IMG/VR virus record: IMGVR_UViG_3300048996_000129
Coordinates: 1 to 49,770 of that record
Length of the DNA: 49,770 nt
Strand: one strand, 5' to 3'
DNA from: a virus
Under the pieces are notes generated by a model. The model searched no databases. It had not been told where the DNA came from and saw only the letters and a program-made list of their open reading frames with translations. Each line of letters begins with the position of its first letter. Within the stretch, counting starts at the first letter, position 1. The position numbers were made by a program, and so were the translations under genes. Below, piece after piece: positions 22,247 through 30,086 of this stretch.

Positions 22247-23578
22247 ATGGAAGAGCCGAACTTCGACCGCATCCCTCCGCAAGACATTGACGCCGAGCAA
22301 TGCGTCCTCGGCGGAATGCTCCTCTCCAAGCGCGCCATCGCCGAAGTCCTCGAGGTCGTTGCCGCGGACGACTTCTACCGGCCTCAGCACGAGACCGTCT
22401 TCCGTTCCATCGTCGATCTCTACAGCCGCAACGAGCCGGCCGACCAGATCACCGCCGCCAACTACCTGCGCGAGCTCGGCATCCTCGGCAAGGTCGGCGG
22501 CCCGGCCTACCTCAGCGAACTCGTCCGGTCCGTCCCGACCGCCGCGAACGCCGAGTACTACGCGGAGATCGTTCGCGACTGCGCCATTCGCCGCCGCATC
22601 GTCGAGGCCGGGCACCGCATCACCGAGATTGGTTACGCCGGGGAGGGGGAGGCGCAGCACGCAACCGATGCCGCACAGGCGGAACTCGCCGGCGTGATGA
22701 AGGCCGCCGAGGACGCCGACTCGGCCTTGCTTGGTGAAGATCTCCCTGACGTCGTTGCCGAACTCGAGCAGCTGCAGACCGAAGGTCGCGCCATCGGAGT
22801 CTCGACCGGCTTCAATGATCTCGACGACCTGCTGCACGGTCTCCACCCCGGCCAGATGATCATCATTGCTGGGCGTCCGGGTCTCGGGAAATCCACCCTC
22901 GGTGTCGACTTCCTGCGCGCCGCGTCCCTTCGCGACAAGACCCCTGCGGCGTTCTTCAGCCTCGAAATGTCCCGCCGCGAAGTCCAGCACCGCATCATCT
23001 CTGCCGAATCCATGATCGGCCTGCACAAGATCCGCGGCGGCCAGATGACCAACCAGGACTGGGCCGCCTTCGCCAACCAGATGGACCGGCTCACCACCGC
23101 CCCGCTGACCATCGACGCCACACCCAACCGGACCGTCACTCAGATCAAAGGCCGCTGCCGCCAGATCAAGCTTAAGACCGGCCTTGGCCTCGTCGTCATC
23201 GACTACCTGCAACTCCTCGACACCCCCGGCAAGAAGCGCGCAGAGAACCGCCAGGTCGAAGTATCCGAGATGAGCCGCGGCATCAAGCTCATGGCCAAGG
23301 AACTCGGCGTCCCCGTCGTCGTCCTTTGCCAGCTCAACCGTGGGCCCGAACAGCGCACAGACAAGAAGCCCCTGGTGTCCGACCTCCGCGAGTCCGGAAG
23401 CCTCGAGCAGGACGCCGACGTCGTCATCCTCGTCCACCGCGAAGACGCCTACGACCGGGAGTCCGCGCGCGCAGGCGAAACTGACCTGATCGTCGCCAAG
23501 CACCGGGCCGGGCCCCTCTCGACGGTGACCGTCGCCAGCCAGCTTCACTTCAGCCGCTTCCGCGACATGGGCGCGTGA
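22247..23578 (+). CDS. dnaB: Replicative DNA helicase DnaB (443 aa)
   Basis: ATG at 22247. The N-terminal domain begins IPPQDIDAEQCVLGGMLLSK, the hallmark of DnaB. The RecA-like domain has Walker A GRPGLGKST (209-217), Walker B LVVIDYLQLL and the H4-type loop CQLNRGPEQR. Length is normal for DnaB. It hydrolyses NTP to unwind the fork as a hexamer. Being element-encoded and adjacent to the initiator-like gene implies autonomous replication. Confidence 0.95.
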   Translation: MEEPNFDRIPPQDIDAEQCVLGGMLLSKRAIAEVLEVVAADDFYRPQHETVFRSIVDLYSRNEPADQITAANYLRELGILGKVGGPAYLSELVRSVPTAANAEYYAEIVRDCAIRRRIVEAGHRITEIGYAGEGEAQHATDAAQAELAGVMKAAEDADSALLGEDLPDVVAELEQLQTEGRAIGVSTGFNDLDDLLHGLHPGQMIIIAGRPGLGKSTLGVDFLRAASLRDKTPAAFFSLEMSRREVQHRIISAESMIGLHKIRGGQMTNQDWAAFANQMDRLTTAPLTIDATPNRTVTQIKGRCRQIKLKTGLGLVVIDYLQLLDTPGKKRAENRQVEVSEMSRGIKLMAKELGVPVVVLCQLNRGPEQRTDKKPLVSDLRESGSLEQDADVVILVHREDAYDRESARAGETDLIVAKHRAGPLSTVTVASQLHFSRFRDMGA

Positions 23579-23820
23579 TGGCGGGCTACCAGGCGGACGA
23601 CCTCGCAGCCATCCGTGAAGAAGGCTCCCTCGTCGCCCTCTTCACCCAGCTCGCCGGTCAGACCCTCAAGCCGGAGTCCGAGTCCGAGCCCGAGCCGGAC
23701 GACGGACCGAGCTACCACATATCCCGCCCCGGGGCCTGGCCGTGCGGCACCGCCCCCGCCGGGGCCATCCCGGTGCCCTGCGGCGACTGCCAGACGACGC
23801 CGCCTGATCCCCGCACGTAG
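23578..23820 (+). CDS. Small hypothetical protein (80 aa)
   Basis: ATG at 23578 overlaps the dnaB stop (TGATG). A short N-terminal helix (YQADDLAAIREEGSLVALFT) is followed by an acidic, proline-rich linker (PESESEPEPDDGPSYHI) and a C-terminal CGDC pair. It could be a helicase-coupled accessory, but no family is recognised. Confidence 0.55.
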   Translation: MAGYQADDLAAIREEGSLVALFTQLAGQTLKPESESEPEPDDGPSYHISRPGAWPCGTAPAGAIPVPCGDCQTTPPDPRT

Positions 23821-23860
23821 AACCACGCCCGACCACCAGCACGCAATCAAGGAGCACGAC

Positions 23861-24052
23861 ATGACCGAGATCCACCAGCACGACCGGCTCGCTGCCTGTC
23901 CGGCTGGCGAGGAGTGCACCGAGGGGGTGCGAACGCTCTTCAAGCCGTTGAGGAGCGGCGCACTGCCCATGCACCGCAGCCGCTCTGGCGAGCCCTGCAA
24001 AGGCGCCCGGCAGATGCCGACCGCGCCGCCGGTGTACGCCCCCGCCCCGTGA
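23861..24052 (+). CDS. Small Cys-containing hypothetical protein (63 aa)
   Basis: ATG at 23861 with AAGGAG at 23849-23854. The product has CPAGEEC and a later single Cys, a basic middle and a proline-rich end (PTAPPVYAPAP). It lies between dnaB and a strong terminator hairpin. Unknown function. Confidence 0.5.
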   Translation: MTEIHQHDRLAACPAGEECTEGVRTLFKPLRSGALPMHRSRSGEPCKGARQMPTAPPVYAPAP

Positions 24053-24061
24053 TCCCTGGTA

Positions 24062-24096
24062 CTGGCCTCCGCCTGCAGCTATCAGGCGGAGGCCAG
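24062..24096 (+). terminator. Perfect 14-bp hairpin ending the replication operon
   Basis: CTGGCCTCCGCCTG (24062-24075) and CAGGCGGAGGCCAG (24083-24096) are exact reverse complements with a 7-nt loop. It starts 9 bp after the stop. It is among the strongest hairpins in the window. Confidence 0.8.
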
Positions 24097-24133
24097 CCCG
24101 AACATCCTCTCTCACCGATCAAGGAGAACCGCA

Positions 24134-25171
24134 ATGCCCGAGCAGACCGCCGCCGTCGAAGGGTGGGCCCGCATGCTGTGTGCTGCTGACGTTCACGTGA
24201 ATGACGGCGATCACCCCACCTGGCAGCAGCTTTCCGCAATGCCGGGCGGCCAGGACGAGTACCGCAAGGCTGCCCGGTGGCTGCTGCCGCGCCTGACGGT
24301 CGGCCAGCCCGCCCCGCCGTCCGCGCCCGCCGACGCCGACCTCCGCGACCGCATCCGCCGCGCCTGCGCTGAGGCCGACGGGTTCCGCTTCGCGTGCCTT
24401 GAGTCGCACGACTACCAGAAGCACGCCGACGCAATCCTGGCCCTTTTCCCGCCGTCCGCCTACCGCCGTCTCCTGGCCCGCCTGGAAGCCGACCGCGCCA
24501 GCCATCTGCGGGCAGCCGGGCAGGCCACGGAGGAGGTGCTGCGCATCGACGGCGCCGTTTCCGCCTCCACCCTCCGTCACGCCACCGCGATGGCCGTCCA
24601 CGCCTTCGAAGGGCCGGACGCGGCGGAGGCCTACATGCAGCGCACGGAGGGCGGGGAAGCCGGGCAGGACCCCGCTGTCCTCCCCGCACCTGCTGACCAG
24701 GCCGCCGATGGGGCGTTCCGTGTCGGCACAAACGTGCGGGCCGAGCTCCGCCGCATGGCCGACGAGGCGCAGCAGGCCGAGCCGGAATGTTCGGCGTCCA
24801 TCTCCGGCATCTGCCTGTCCCTGTTCGAGGCGGACGTGCCGTGCGACACCAGTGCCGGTGAGTGTGTACACGGAGGCAAGTCCGGCGACGAGCAGGCGGA
24901 CCGCGTCCTCGACGAGCGTGTGGCCGCCGCGAAGGAGCAGTCCAGCTTCGAGCGCTCGGACGTTGGCACGGAGTTCGTGCAGCAGATCGACAACCTGGAT
25001 GAGCAGGCGCTCGCCAAGGTCGAGGCGGAACTCGTCGAGTCCGGCGTCGAAACCCCCGGCTGCGACTGCGGGCACGACGGGATGGGCGTCCGCTGGCACG
25101 ACACCGCCTGCATGTGGAGGTCTGGCAAGGACGAGGCGCGGCAGGTCGACGCGGCGGGGGAGGACCGGTGA
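24134..25171 (+). CDS. Hypothetical protein (345 aa)
   Basis: ATG at 24134 with AAGGAG at 24121-24126. Residues 1-55 form a small helical domain (WARMLCAADVHVNDGDHPTW). Residues about 65-190 are helix-rich (RDRIRRACAEADGFRFACLE, YRRLLARLEADRASHLRAAG). The C-terminal third is acidic with Cys groups (CSASISGICLSLFEADVPCD) and ends CDCGHDGMGVRWHDTACMW. It looks assembled from the modular pieces seen in Streptomyces phage proteins. No enzyme motif. Coupled to the MazG-like gene. Confidence 0.65.
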   Translation: MPEQTAAVEGWARMLCAADVHVNDGDHPTWQQLSAMPGGQDEYRKAARWLLPRLTVGQPAPPSAPADADLRDRIRRACAEADGFRFACLESHDYQKHADAILALFPPSAYRRLLARLEADRASHLRAAGQATEEVLRIDGAVSASTLRHATAMAVHAFEGPDAAEAYMQRTEGGEAGQDPAVLPAPADQAADGAFRVGTNVRAELRRMADEAQQAEPECSASISGICLSLFEADVPCDTSAGECVHGGKSGDEQADRVLDERVAAAKEQSSFERSDVGTEFVQQIDNLDEQALAKVEAELVESGVETPGCDCGHDGMGVRWHDTACMWRSGKDEARQVDAAGEDR

Positions 25172-25491
25172 GGGAGAAGCTGATCCGCGACGGTATCCCG
25201 AAACTCGCCGCCGACGCCGGTGACCCGATCACCGTCCGTACCGCCACACCCGCCGAGCTTCCGGCGCTACTGCGGGCCAAGCTCACCGAAGAGACCGCCG
25301 AGGCCATCGACGCAGGCGAGGACGGGCTGCTCGGCGAACTGGCCGACGTCCTGGAAGTCGTGCACGTCATCGCCGCCCTGCACGGCCACACGCCCGCCGA
25401 CCTTGAGCAGGCGCGCGTCGACAAGGCCGGGGCACGCGGCCGGTTCGAGCAAGGGCTCGTCATGCAACTGCCCGATGGGGAGGGCCGATGA
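25168..25491 (+). CDS. MazG-like nucleotide pyrophosphohydrolase (107 aa)
   Basis: GTG at 25168. The protein starts VREKLIRDGIPKLAADAG and continues LLRAKLTEETAEAIDAGEDG, LLGELADVLEVVHVIAALHG. This is the all-alpha phosphoribosyl-ATP pyrophosphohydrolase/MazG-like pattern, with acidic residues in K-x2-EE-x2-E and E-x2-D placed for metal binding. The likely role is hydrolysis of a nucleoside triphosphate to its monophosphate; the substrate is unknown. Confidence 0.78.
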   Translation: MREKLIRDGIPKLAADAGDPITVRTATPAELPALLRAKLTEETAEAIDAGEDGLLGELADVLEVVHVIAALHGHTPADLEQARVDKAGARGRFEQGLVMQLPDGEGR

Positions 25492-25898
25492 TCCGCGAGG
25501 ACAAGTTCCTGATCTCCCGCAAGCCCTACGCCGTCGACCTGGGCAGCCTGCGCGGCAGCCGCACCGACACCCCACAAGGCCGCAACGAGTACTACTTCTC
25601 CGGCCGCATCAACGCCGTCTGGTTCCGCCGCCGCAACGGCGTAACCGTCGCCTGCATCGGCGAACTGTGGGACCTCCAACACCCCGAGCCCGCCGACGGC
25701 CGCCAGTTCCTGGAACGGCACGCCGACGGCCGCCACGGAGGCGACTGCCACGGCCGATGGGACGGCGACTCCTACTGGGGCAACGTCACCCTCGCCGAAC
25801 AGGAACGGCACCTCGCCATCCTGCGGCCGATGCTCGCCAACTACGCGGCCATACCCGACGGGTTCGACGGTTGGTACACGTTTCAGGAGGCGAGGTAG
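25488..25898 (+). CDS. Hypothetical protein (136 aa)
   Basis: ATGA overlap with the MazG-like gene. It is a beta-rich protein with many aromatic and charged residues (RNEYYFSGRINAVWFRRRNG, GDCHGRWDGDSYWGNVTLAE). One Cys/His group is visible. It ends in YTFQEAR. It is conserved-looking, but I cannot place it. Confidence 0.62.
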   Translation: MIREDKFLISRKPYAVDLGSLRGSRTDTPQGRNEYYFSGRINAVWFRRRNGVTVACIGELWDLQHPEPADGRQFLERHADGRHGGDCHGRWDGDSYWGNVTLAEQERHLAILRPMLANYAAIPDGFDGWYTFQEAR

Positions 25899-25900
25899 TC

Positions 25901-26608
25901 GTGCCAAATCAGCTTTGCGATCTTGCTGGCAGCCGCTTCGGACGACTCACGGTTCTACGCCAGGGACCTCGGGACCGGGGCCGTACCTACTGGATCTGCA
26001 TATGCGACTGCACCCCTGGCCGAGAGGTGAAAGTGCGTGCCGACGTACTACGCCGGGACGGCGGGGTCCGGAACTGTGGGTGCCGGAAGAACGAGAAGGC
26101 CGCCCAGGCTGCTCGGAAGTCGGACGACGTGATCGGGTACGGCAGCGCGCACGACCGCGTCCGCAAAGCGCGAGGCCACGCCCGGACTCACTTGTGTGTG
26201 ACCTGCGGGGGAAGCGCTACGGATTGGGCTCTGAAGAAGGACGCCCCGACCAGGCGCATCGCGCAGGCGGGCCCCTCTGCCGGCTACCCGTTCTCCCCCA
26301 ACCCGGGCGACTACCAGCCGATGTGCCGCTCCTGCCATGGCTCATATGACCGCGATGTTCCTTGGCGGCCGAAGCCCAGGGTCGTGCGCGGGATTACGCG
26401 GAAGATCCTGAGCGGCGACTTTGCCGTGGGCGTGCAGCTGCCGCCGTTGAAGGAGATCGCGGGCGAGTACGGCGTGGGGTCGAACACAGTCCACCGCGCC
26501 ACGGTCGCGCTCGCCAGGCTGGGGCTCATCGAGCCGCACGGCCGAGGCTATCGAGTCGCCCCTCCTGACGGCTGGTGGACGTTCCAGCCCGCGAGGGGAG
26601 GCGCGTGA
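25901..26608 (+). CDS. AP2/HNH-like nuclease fused to a GntR winged helix (235 aa)
   Basis: GTG at 25901, ribosome site CAGGAGG near 25884. Residues 1-65 are an AP2-like/homing-endonuclease-associated zinc module (GSRFGRLTVL, then WICICDCTPGREVKVRADVL, then RNCGCRKN). Residues 95-150 look like an HNH-type zinc core (HLCVTCGG, MCRSCHGSYDRD). Residues 163-220 are a GntR-type winged helix (ITRKILSGDFAVGVQLPPLK, GSNTVHRATVALARLGLIEP). The combination suggests a DNA-cutting domain with its own DNA-reading head. Catalytic residues are not certain. Confidence 0.68.
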   Translation: MPNQLCDLAGSRFGRLTVLRQGPRDRGRTYWICICDCTPGREVKVRADVLRRDGGVRNCGCRKNEKAAQAARKSDDVIGYGSAHDRVRKARGHARTHLCVTCGGSATDWALKKDAPTRRIAQAGPSAGYPFSPNPGDYQPMCRSCHGSYDRDVPWRPKPRVVRGITRKILSGDFAVGVQLPPLKEIAGEYGVGSNTVHRATVALARLGLIEPHGRGYRVAPPDGWWTFQPARGGA

Positions 26609-26928
26609 TGGCCGCATGTACTCCCGTGGACGAGCTGATCGCGGCAGCCGACAAACTCCAGCCCCTCGCTACAGCAGCCCAGCACGATCTCGAAACCGGC
26701 GACTACTGGTCCGGCTACGACAAGAAGACCGCCTGGTTCGACGGCATGACCAACGGCATGGGCGGCGAGTCCGGCGATCTCGCCGGGGTGCTCAGCCCGA
26801 CCGTGGCCCTCGAACTGTGCCGCCTGCTGCGCGCCGAAGCCCGCCGCCTCACCACAACCACGCACCCGGGCTGGCAGGAAACCGTCTCCCCGCACGCCAT
26901 CGCCATCGCCCGCGCCATCAACACCTGA
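26608..26928 (+). CDS. Hypothetical protein (106 aa)
   Basis: ATG overlaps the previous stop (TGATG). A helical start (PVDELIAAADKLQPLATAAQ) is followed by WSGYDKKTAWFDGMTNGMGG and a C-terminal helix with LCRLLRAEARRL. It is soluble and resembles small Streptomyces proteins without assigned role. Confidence 0.62.
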   Translation: MAACTPVDELIAAADKLQPLATAAQHDLETGDYWSGYDKKTAWFDGMTNGMGGESGDLAGVLSPTVALELCRLLRAEARRLTTTTHPGWQETVSPHAIAIARAINT

Positions 26929-26941
26929 CCAGGAGGAACCC

Positions 26942-27265
26942 ATGCTCGAACCCGACCAGTGGAAGACGATCTACAGGCTCGTGGGCTGGCTCGACCGCGA
27001 GAACGGCCGCGACCAGACCGAGTTGACGCTGCGGCTGCTGAAGCTGTCCGAGGAAGTCGGCGAAGTCTCGCAGGCCTGGATCGGTCACACCGGCCAGAAC
27101 CCCCGCAAGGGCATCACGCACACCCGGCGTGACGTGTGCGACGAGCTGGTTGACGTCATCGTCACCGCAGCTGTCGCTCTCGTGTCGATCGCGGACGGCA
27201 ACCCGGACGACATGGTCGCCGAGAAGCTCGCCAAGATCGAAGCCCGCGCCGGGGTGGCGACCTGA
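26942..27265 (+). CDS. MazG-like pyrophosphohydrolase (107 aa)
   Basis: ATG at 26942 with AGGAGG at 26931-26936. The MazG metal-binding signature is clear: LLKLSEEVGEVSQAWIGHTG (E-E-x2-E) and VCDELVDVIVTAAVALVSIA (E-x2-D). It is a second, unrelated-looking member in the same cluster as 25168. Such phage enzymes adjust nucleotide or (p)ppGpp pools; the substrate here is not known. Coupled to the next gene by TGATG. Confidence 0.85.
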   Translation: MLEPDQWKTIYRLVGWLDRENGRDQTELTLRLLKLSEEVGEVSQAWIGHTGQNPRKGITHTRRDVCDELVDVIVTAAVALVSIADGNPDDMVAEKLAKIEARAGVAT

Positions 27266-27534
27266 TGGGCCGCGCGATCCGCCTCCGCGACGTCGACGCC
27301 GTGCTCGCCTACAACGGCTACGAGCCGTCCGAGTACGGCCCCGAGGCCGGGTGGGCGCCCGGCTACCGCCTCGCCCAGGCAGGCCGACGGCAGGTCAACG
27401 CCTTCCACGACGGGCCCGGTGAGCAGGACGGCCTCGAGCAGTACCGGCTCGAACTCCAAGCCGCCGGCTACTGCGTGATCCCCGACCGGATGGAAGGCGG
27501 CGGACGACGCCGCCTCCACGTCACCCGACCCTGA
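27265..27534 (+). CDS. Hypothetical protein (89 aa)
   Basis: Coupled to MazG. A basic N terminus (MGRAIRLRDVDAVLAYNGYE) is followed by helical segments and an ending GYCVIPDRMEGGGRRRLHVT. The short beta strand VIPDRMEGG followed by basic residues hints at a small alpha/beta fold. Function unknown. Confidence 0.6.
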   Translation: MGRAIRLRDVDAVLAYNGYEPSEYGPEAGWAPGYRLAQAGRRQVNAFHDGPGEQDGLEQYRLELQAAGYCVIPDRMEGGGRRRLHVTRP

Positions 27535-27541
27535 ACCCCCG

Positions 27542-27571
27542 GTGGGTGGCGGTCACGGCCGCCGCCCACCC
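27542..27571 (+). terminator. 11-bp RNA hairpin
   Basis: GTGGGTGGCGG (27542-27552 region) pairs with CCGCCGCCCAC ending near 27571, allowing one G-U pair. It starts 7 bp after the previous stop and precedes the next gene's ribosome site. Confidence 0.55.
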
Positions 27572-27590
27572 CCACCGCAAGGAGCACCCG

Positions 27591-27833
27591 ATGACCCTCG
27601 TCCGCCTGACCTGGCAGCCCGACGACTCCGTCGCCGAGACCATGACCGCAGACTTGCCGGCGGCCCGGGTCGGTGAACTCCAAGCCCTGCTCGCCGACCC
27701 GGACACCGATTTCGGCGAGGCGGCCATGTGGATCCCGGTACGCCTCGACACCGAGCCGCCTGGTGCGCCCTTCATGAAGCGCCTGTTCCGGCTGTCCCGC
27801 ATCACCGCCGTGACCCGCGCGGACAAGCGATGA
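27591..27833 (+). CDS. Hypothetical protein (80 aa)
   Basis: ATG at 27591 with AAGGAG at 27579-27584. The predicted fold is a small beta/alpha protein (VRLTWQPDDSVAETMTADLP, MWIPVRLDTEPPGAPFMKRL). No family is recognised. Coupled by ATGA to the next small gene. Confidence 0.6.
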   Translation: MTLVRLTWQPDDSVAETMTADLPAARVGELQALLADPDTDFGEAAMWIPVRLDTEPPGAPFMKRLFRLSRITAVTRADKR

Positions 27834-28027
27834 CCGCCCGTCCGGCTCCCGTCTACCTCGATCCGGCGATCACCGAGATCCTCACCCGCTGCTACCGCGG
27901 CGAACTCGCGCGCGACGTGATCGGCCGCGCCGTGAAACTCCTCGCCGACGCTGACGGGCACCTCGACCCATCCGGCCGCATCAAAGGCCGCCCCGGCGGA
28001 CGAACCACCACCAGGTGGCCCGCATGA
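27830..28027 (+). CDS. Small hypothetical protein (65 aa)
   Basis: ATG overlaps the previous stop. Its middle (YLDPAITEILTRCYRGELAR, DVIGRAVKLLADADG) is helical and ends in a basic, flexible tail (GRPGGRTTTRWPA). No known domain. Confidence 0.55.
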   Translation: MTARPAPVYLDPAITEILTRCYRGELARDVIGRAVKLLADADGHLDPSGRIKGRPGGRTTTRWPA

Positions 28028-28185
28028 TCGCCGGGCAGGCTGTCGAGCCGTGCGGTCCGAGCGACGGTGTCCACGCCGACCACGCCACCGACGAGGCCGG
28101 CTGGCACCCCGACTACCGCGGCCAGATCGCCAACGACGACACCGCCGCCATCGAACTCGTAGCCGTGACGGGGGAGTGGCTGTGA
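28024..28185 (+). CDS. Small acidic hypothetical protein (53 aa)
   Basis: ATG overlaps the previous stop and its own stop overlaps the next GTG. The sequence is His/Asp-rich in the middle (GVHADHATDEAGWHPDYR). It is a plausible small metal-binding or adaptor peptide, supported by coupling. Confidence 0.5.
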   Translation: MIAGQAVEPCGPSDGVHADHATDEAGWHPDYRGQIANDDTAAIELVAVTGEWL

Positions 28186-28649
28186 CGATCAAGCTGACCG
28201 CCCGCGAGCTTGAAGTCCTGGAGCTGATCGCCAACGGCTTCACCCACGAGGAGATCGCCGAGAGGCTTGCCGTCAGCAAGGGCGCCGTCGATAAAGCATT
28301 GCAGCGTGCCGTGATGCGCGTCGGCGCTCTCACGACCCCTCAGGCCGTCTATCTCGCAGTCCAGGCGGGAATCCTTGCCGGACGCCCCAAGAGGCGCACA
28401 GGGCCGCCCAGGCAGCCGCTCACGGCCAAACAAGCCGAAGTCCTCACCAGCGCAGCCGACGGAGCGAGCCTCACCACTGTCGCCGGACGCCTCGGCATCA
28501 CCCGCGATCAAGTCTCCGCGCGCCTCGCCGAGGGCTACCTCCGCCTAGGCGTCACCCACCTGCCCCGCGGCCAACGCCGTGCCGCAGCCGTCACCGTGGC
28601 CCGCGAACGCGGACTCATCCCAGCCACCAGCCAGAAGGACGCCGCATGA
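28182..28649 (+). CDS. LuxR-type double HTH protein (155 aa)
   Basis: GTG at 28182. Residues 1-60 match the GerE/LuxR DNA-binding domain: LTARELEVLELIANGFTHEE, IAERLAVSKGAVDKALQRAV. A second, weaker copy occupies residues 80-140 (LTAKQAEVLTSAADGASLTT, VAGRLGITRDQVSARLAEGY). With no sensor domain it is probably a constitutive or partner-controlled DNA-binding regulator. Confidence 0.8.
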   Translation: MTIKLTARELEVLELIANGFTHEEIAERLAVSKGAVDKALQRAVMRVGALTTPQAVYLAVQAGILAGRPKRRTGPPRQPLTAKQAEVLTSAADGASLTTVAGRLGITRDQVSARLAEGYLRLGVTHLPRGQRRAAAVTVARERGLIPATSQKDAA

Positions 28650-28762
28650 GCACCGCCCTGACCGTCGCCATCTGGCTGGCCTGCGCCTGGATGGTCCTCG
28701 GCTTCATCGCCCTCGGGGTCGCCATCCACCGCATCCGCCGCGACCGCAAGGAACAGCCGTGA
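28646..28762 (+). CDS. Tiny membrane peptide (38 aa)
   Basis: ATG overlaps the LuxR-like gene's stop; its stop overlaps the next GTG. One hydrophobic span (LTVAIWLACAWMVLGFIALG) ends in a basic tail (HRIRRDRKEQP). It is one of several coupled single-span peptides in the element. Confidence 0.5.
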   Translation: MSTALTVAIWLACAWMVLGFIALGVAIHRIRRDRKEQP

Positions 28763-29334
28763 CCGAGCCCCGCGCCCCCCGCCCCCTGACCGACGCCGAC
28801 CTCCTCGCCTGGGCGGTCGTCCTCGAATACCGCCGCCAGCAAGGCAGGGCCGGGATCCAAGACCTGCTGCTGCCGTTCCCGCCCTGCCCGGCCTGCGGCC
28901 AACCCGTCGCCGAGGCAACCGCATGGTGGGAGCGTGAACCCCACTGGGACGACGTCACCATCGACATGCGGCCGTGCGGCGACGCCCACCACGCCTCCAT
29001 CGGCGACGTCCAGCGAATCCAGCCGCATCTCACCGCCATGCTGGCCAGCCTCGAGGACAAGCCCCGGCACACCGACGACATCGTCCGCGACGCCATCCAA
29101 CTGGCCGGCGGGGCGGCCGAACAGCCGGACACGGATCTCCGCCAACTCGCCTACGACGCCGCGGTCGCGTGCCTCGCCGCCAACCCCGACGTACCGCGCG
29201 ACCTCGTCAGCCGCAACGCCATCGCCTGGCTGGCCATCCACGCCGCAGTCGACGCGATCCTCGGCGCCCGGATAACCCCGGACAACCCTGCGGCCAGCAG
29301 CGATAGGGCGGACAACTCGCGGGAGGGCTGGTGA
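28759..29334 (+). CDS. Hypothetical protein with zinc-ribbon-like pair (191 aa)
   Basis: GTG at 28759. CPACGQPVAEATAWWE (about 36-51) gives one CxxC pair; a later Cys/His group occurs near RPCGDAHHAS. The rest is helical (DIVRDAIQLAGGAAEQPDTD, AIAWLAIHAAVDAILGARIT). It is probably a soluble accessory protein. No enzymatic motif. Confidence 0.62.
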   Translation: MTEPRAPRPLTDADLLAWAVVLEYRRQQGRAGIQDLLLPFPPCPACGQPVAEATAWWEREPHWDDVTIDMRPCGDAHHASIGDVQRIQPHLTAMLASLEDKPRHTDDIVRDAIQLAGGAAEQPDTDLRQLAYDAAVACLAANPDVPRDLVSRNAIAWLAIHAAVDAILGARITPDNPAASSDRADNSREGW

Positions 29335-29564
29335 CCGCCTACCTCCTCGACGTTCCCGAGCTCCGCAGGCGCCTCGAGACCCGGCGCCGGGAGCAGGGCC
29401 TGACCTGGCGGCAGCTCGCTGACCTCGTCGACGTGTCCCCGTCCACGTTCTCCCGCATGGCCGACGACAAGCGGCCCGACGCCGACGCCCTCGTATCGCT
29501 GCTCGTATGGCTCGACCTCGATACCGACATAGCCGTCATGATCAAGCCCAAGGAGTCTGCATGA
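29331..29564 (+). CDS. XRE-type HTH protein (77 aa)
   Basis: GTG at 29331. The protein is one Cro/C1 HTH: LRRRLETRRREQGLTWRQLA, DLVDVSPSTFSRMADDKRPD, ALVSLLVWLDLDTDIAVMI. It resembles the small regulators encoded in other Streptomyces mobile elements. It lies mid-operon, which is more usual for an auxiliary factor than for a master repressor. Confidence 0.82.
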   Translation: MTAYLLDVPELRRRLETRRREQGLTWRQLADLVDVSPSTFSRMADDKRPDADALVSLLVWLDLDTDIAVMIKPKESA

Positions 29565-29878
29565 CCGACCAGTTGCCCCGCCGTTTCCACCTCGTCCGCG
29601 ACGTCGACGAAACCGGCACCTCCGGTGTCGGCACGGTCGTCGAGGGCCTGGAGTTCACCGACGGGACTGTCGCCCTCCGCTGGCTGACTGCCACCACTTC
29701 GACTGCGATCTACGCGTCGATAGCGGACGTCGAAACCATCCACGGGCACGGAGGGAAGACCCGCGTCGAGTGGGTCGACGACCACCCCACCCCCGACGGC
29801 CCGACCGTCGCCGAAGCCGCCGCCGACGACCTCGCACACTGGCAGCAGCGTGAGTGGGAAGACACCAGCCATGAATGA
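29561..29878 (+). CDS. Hypothetical protein (105 aa)
   Basis: ATG overlaps the HTH stop. It is a beta-rich domain (RRFHLVRDVDETGTSGVGTV, VEGLEFTDGTVALRWLTATT) with a charged helical end. The strand pattern resembles small barrels, but no family is confirmed. Confidence 0.62.
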   Translation: MTDQLPRRFHLVRDVDETGTSGVGTVVEGLEFTDGTVALRWLTATTSTAIYASIADVETIHGHGGKTRVEWVDDHPTPDGPTVAEAAADDLAHWQQREWEDTSHE

Positions 29879-30086
29879 CCTCCGAACCCGCCTGGCCGCC
29901 GCCCTCCAACGCGCCAGCCACCGCATCGCCGGACGGCACGTGTACCTGTCCACCGGCTGCCTCCACGACGACCACGACTACTGCCAGAACATGACCGGGC
30001 TTGGCGGGGCCAAAAGGCCGGGGCGCTGTAAGCACTGCGATGCGTTTTGTCGGTGCTCTTGTCACGGGGAAAGGAGTGCCTCGTGA
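29871..30086 (+). CDS. Small Cys/His-rich protein (71 aa)
   Basis: ATG at 29871 overlaps the previous gene by 8 bp. A basic helix (LRTRLAAALQRASHRIAGRH) leads to CLHDDHDYCQNMTGLGGAKR and CKHCDAFCRCSCHGE. The many Cys/His residues suggest one or two zinc sites. It probably binds nucleic acid or protein. Confidence 0.6.
   Translation: MNDLRTRLAAALQRASHRIAGRHVYLSTGCLHDDHDYCQNMTGLGGAKRPGRCKHCDAFCRCSCHGERSAS

Noticed and set aside
23940-25907. 655-codon minus-strand frame
   Set aside because: It is antisense to several coupled plus-strand genes and contains long Arg/Pro/Cys runs.
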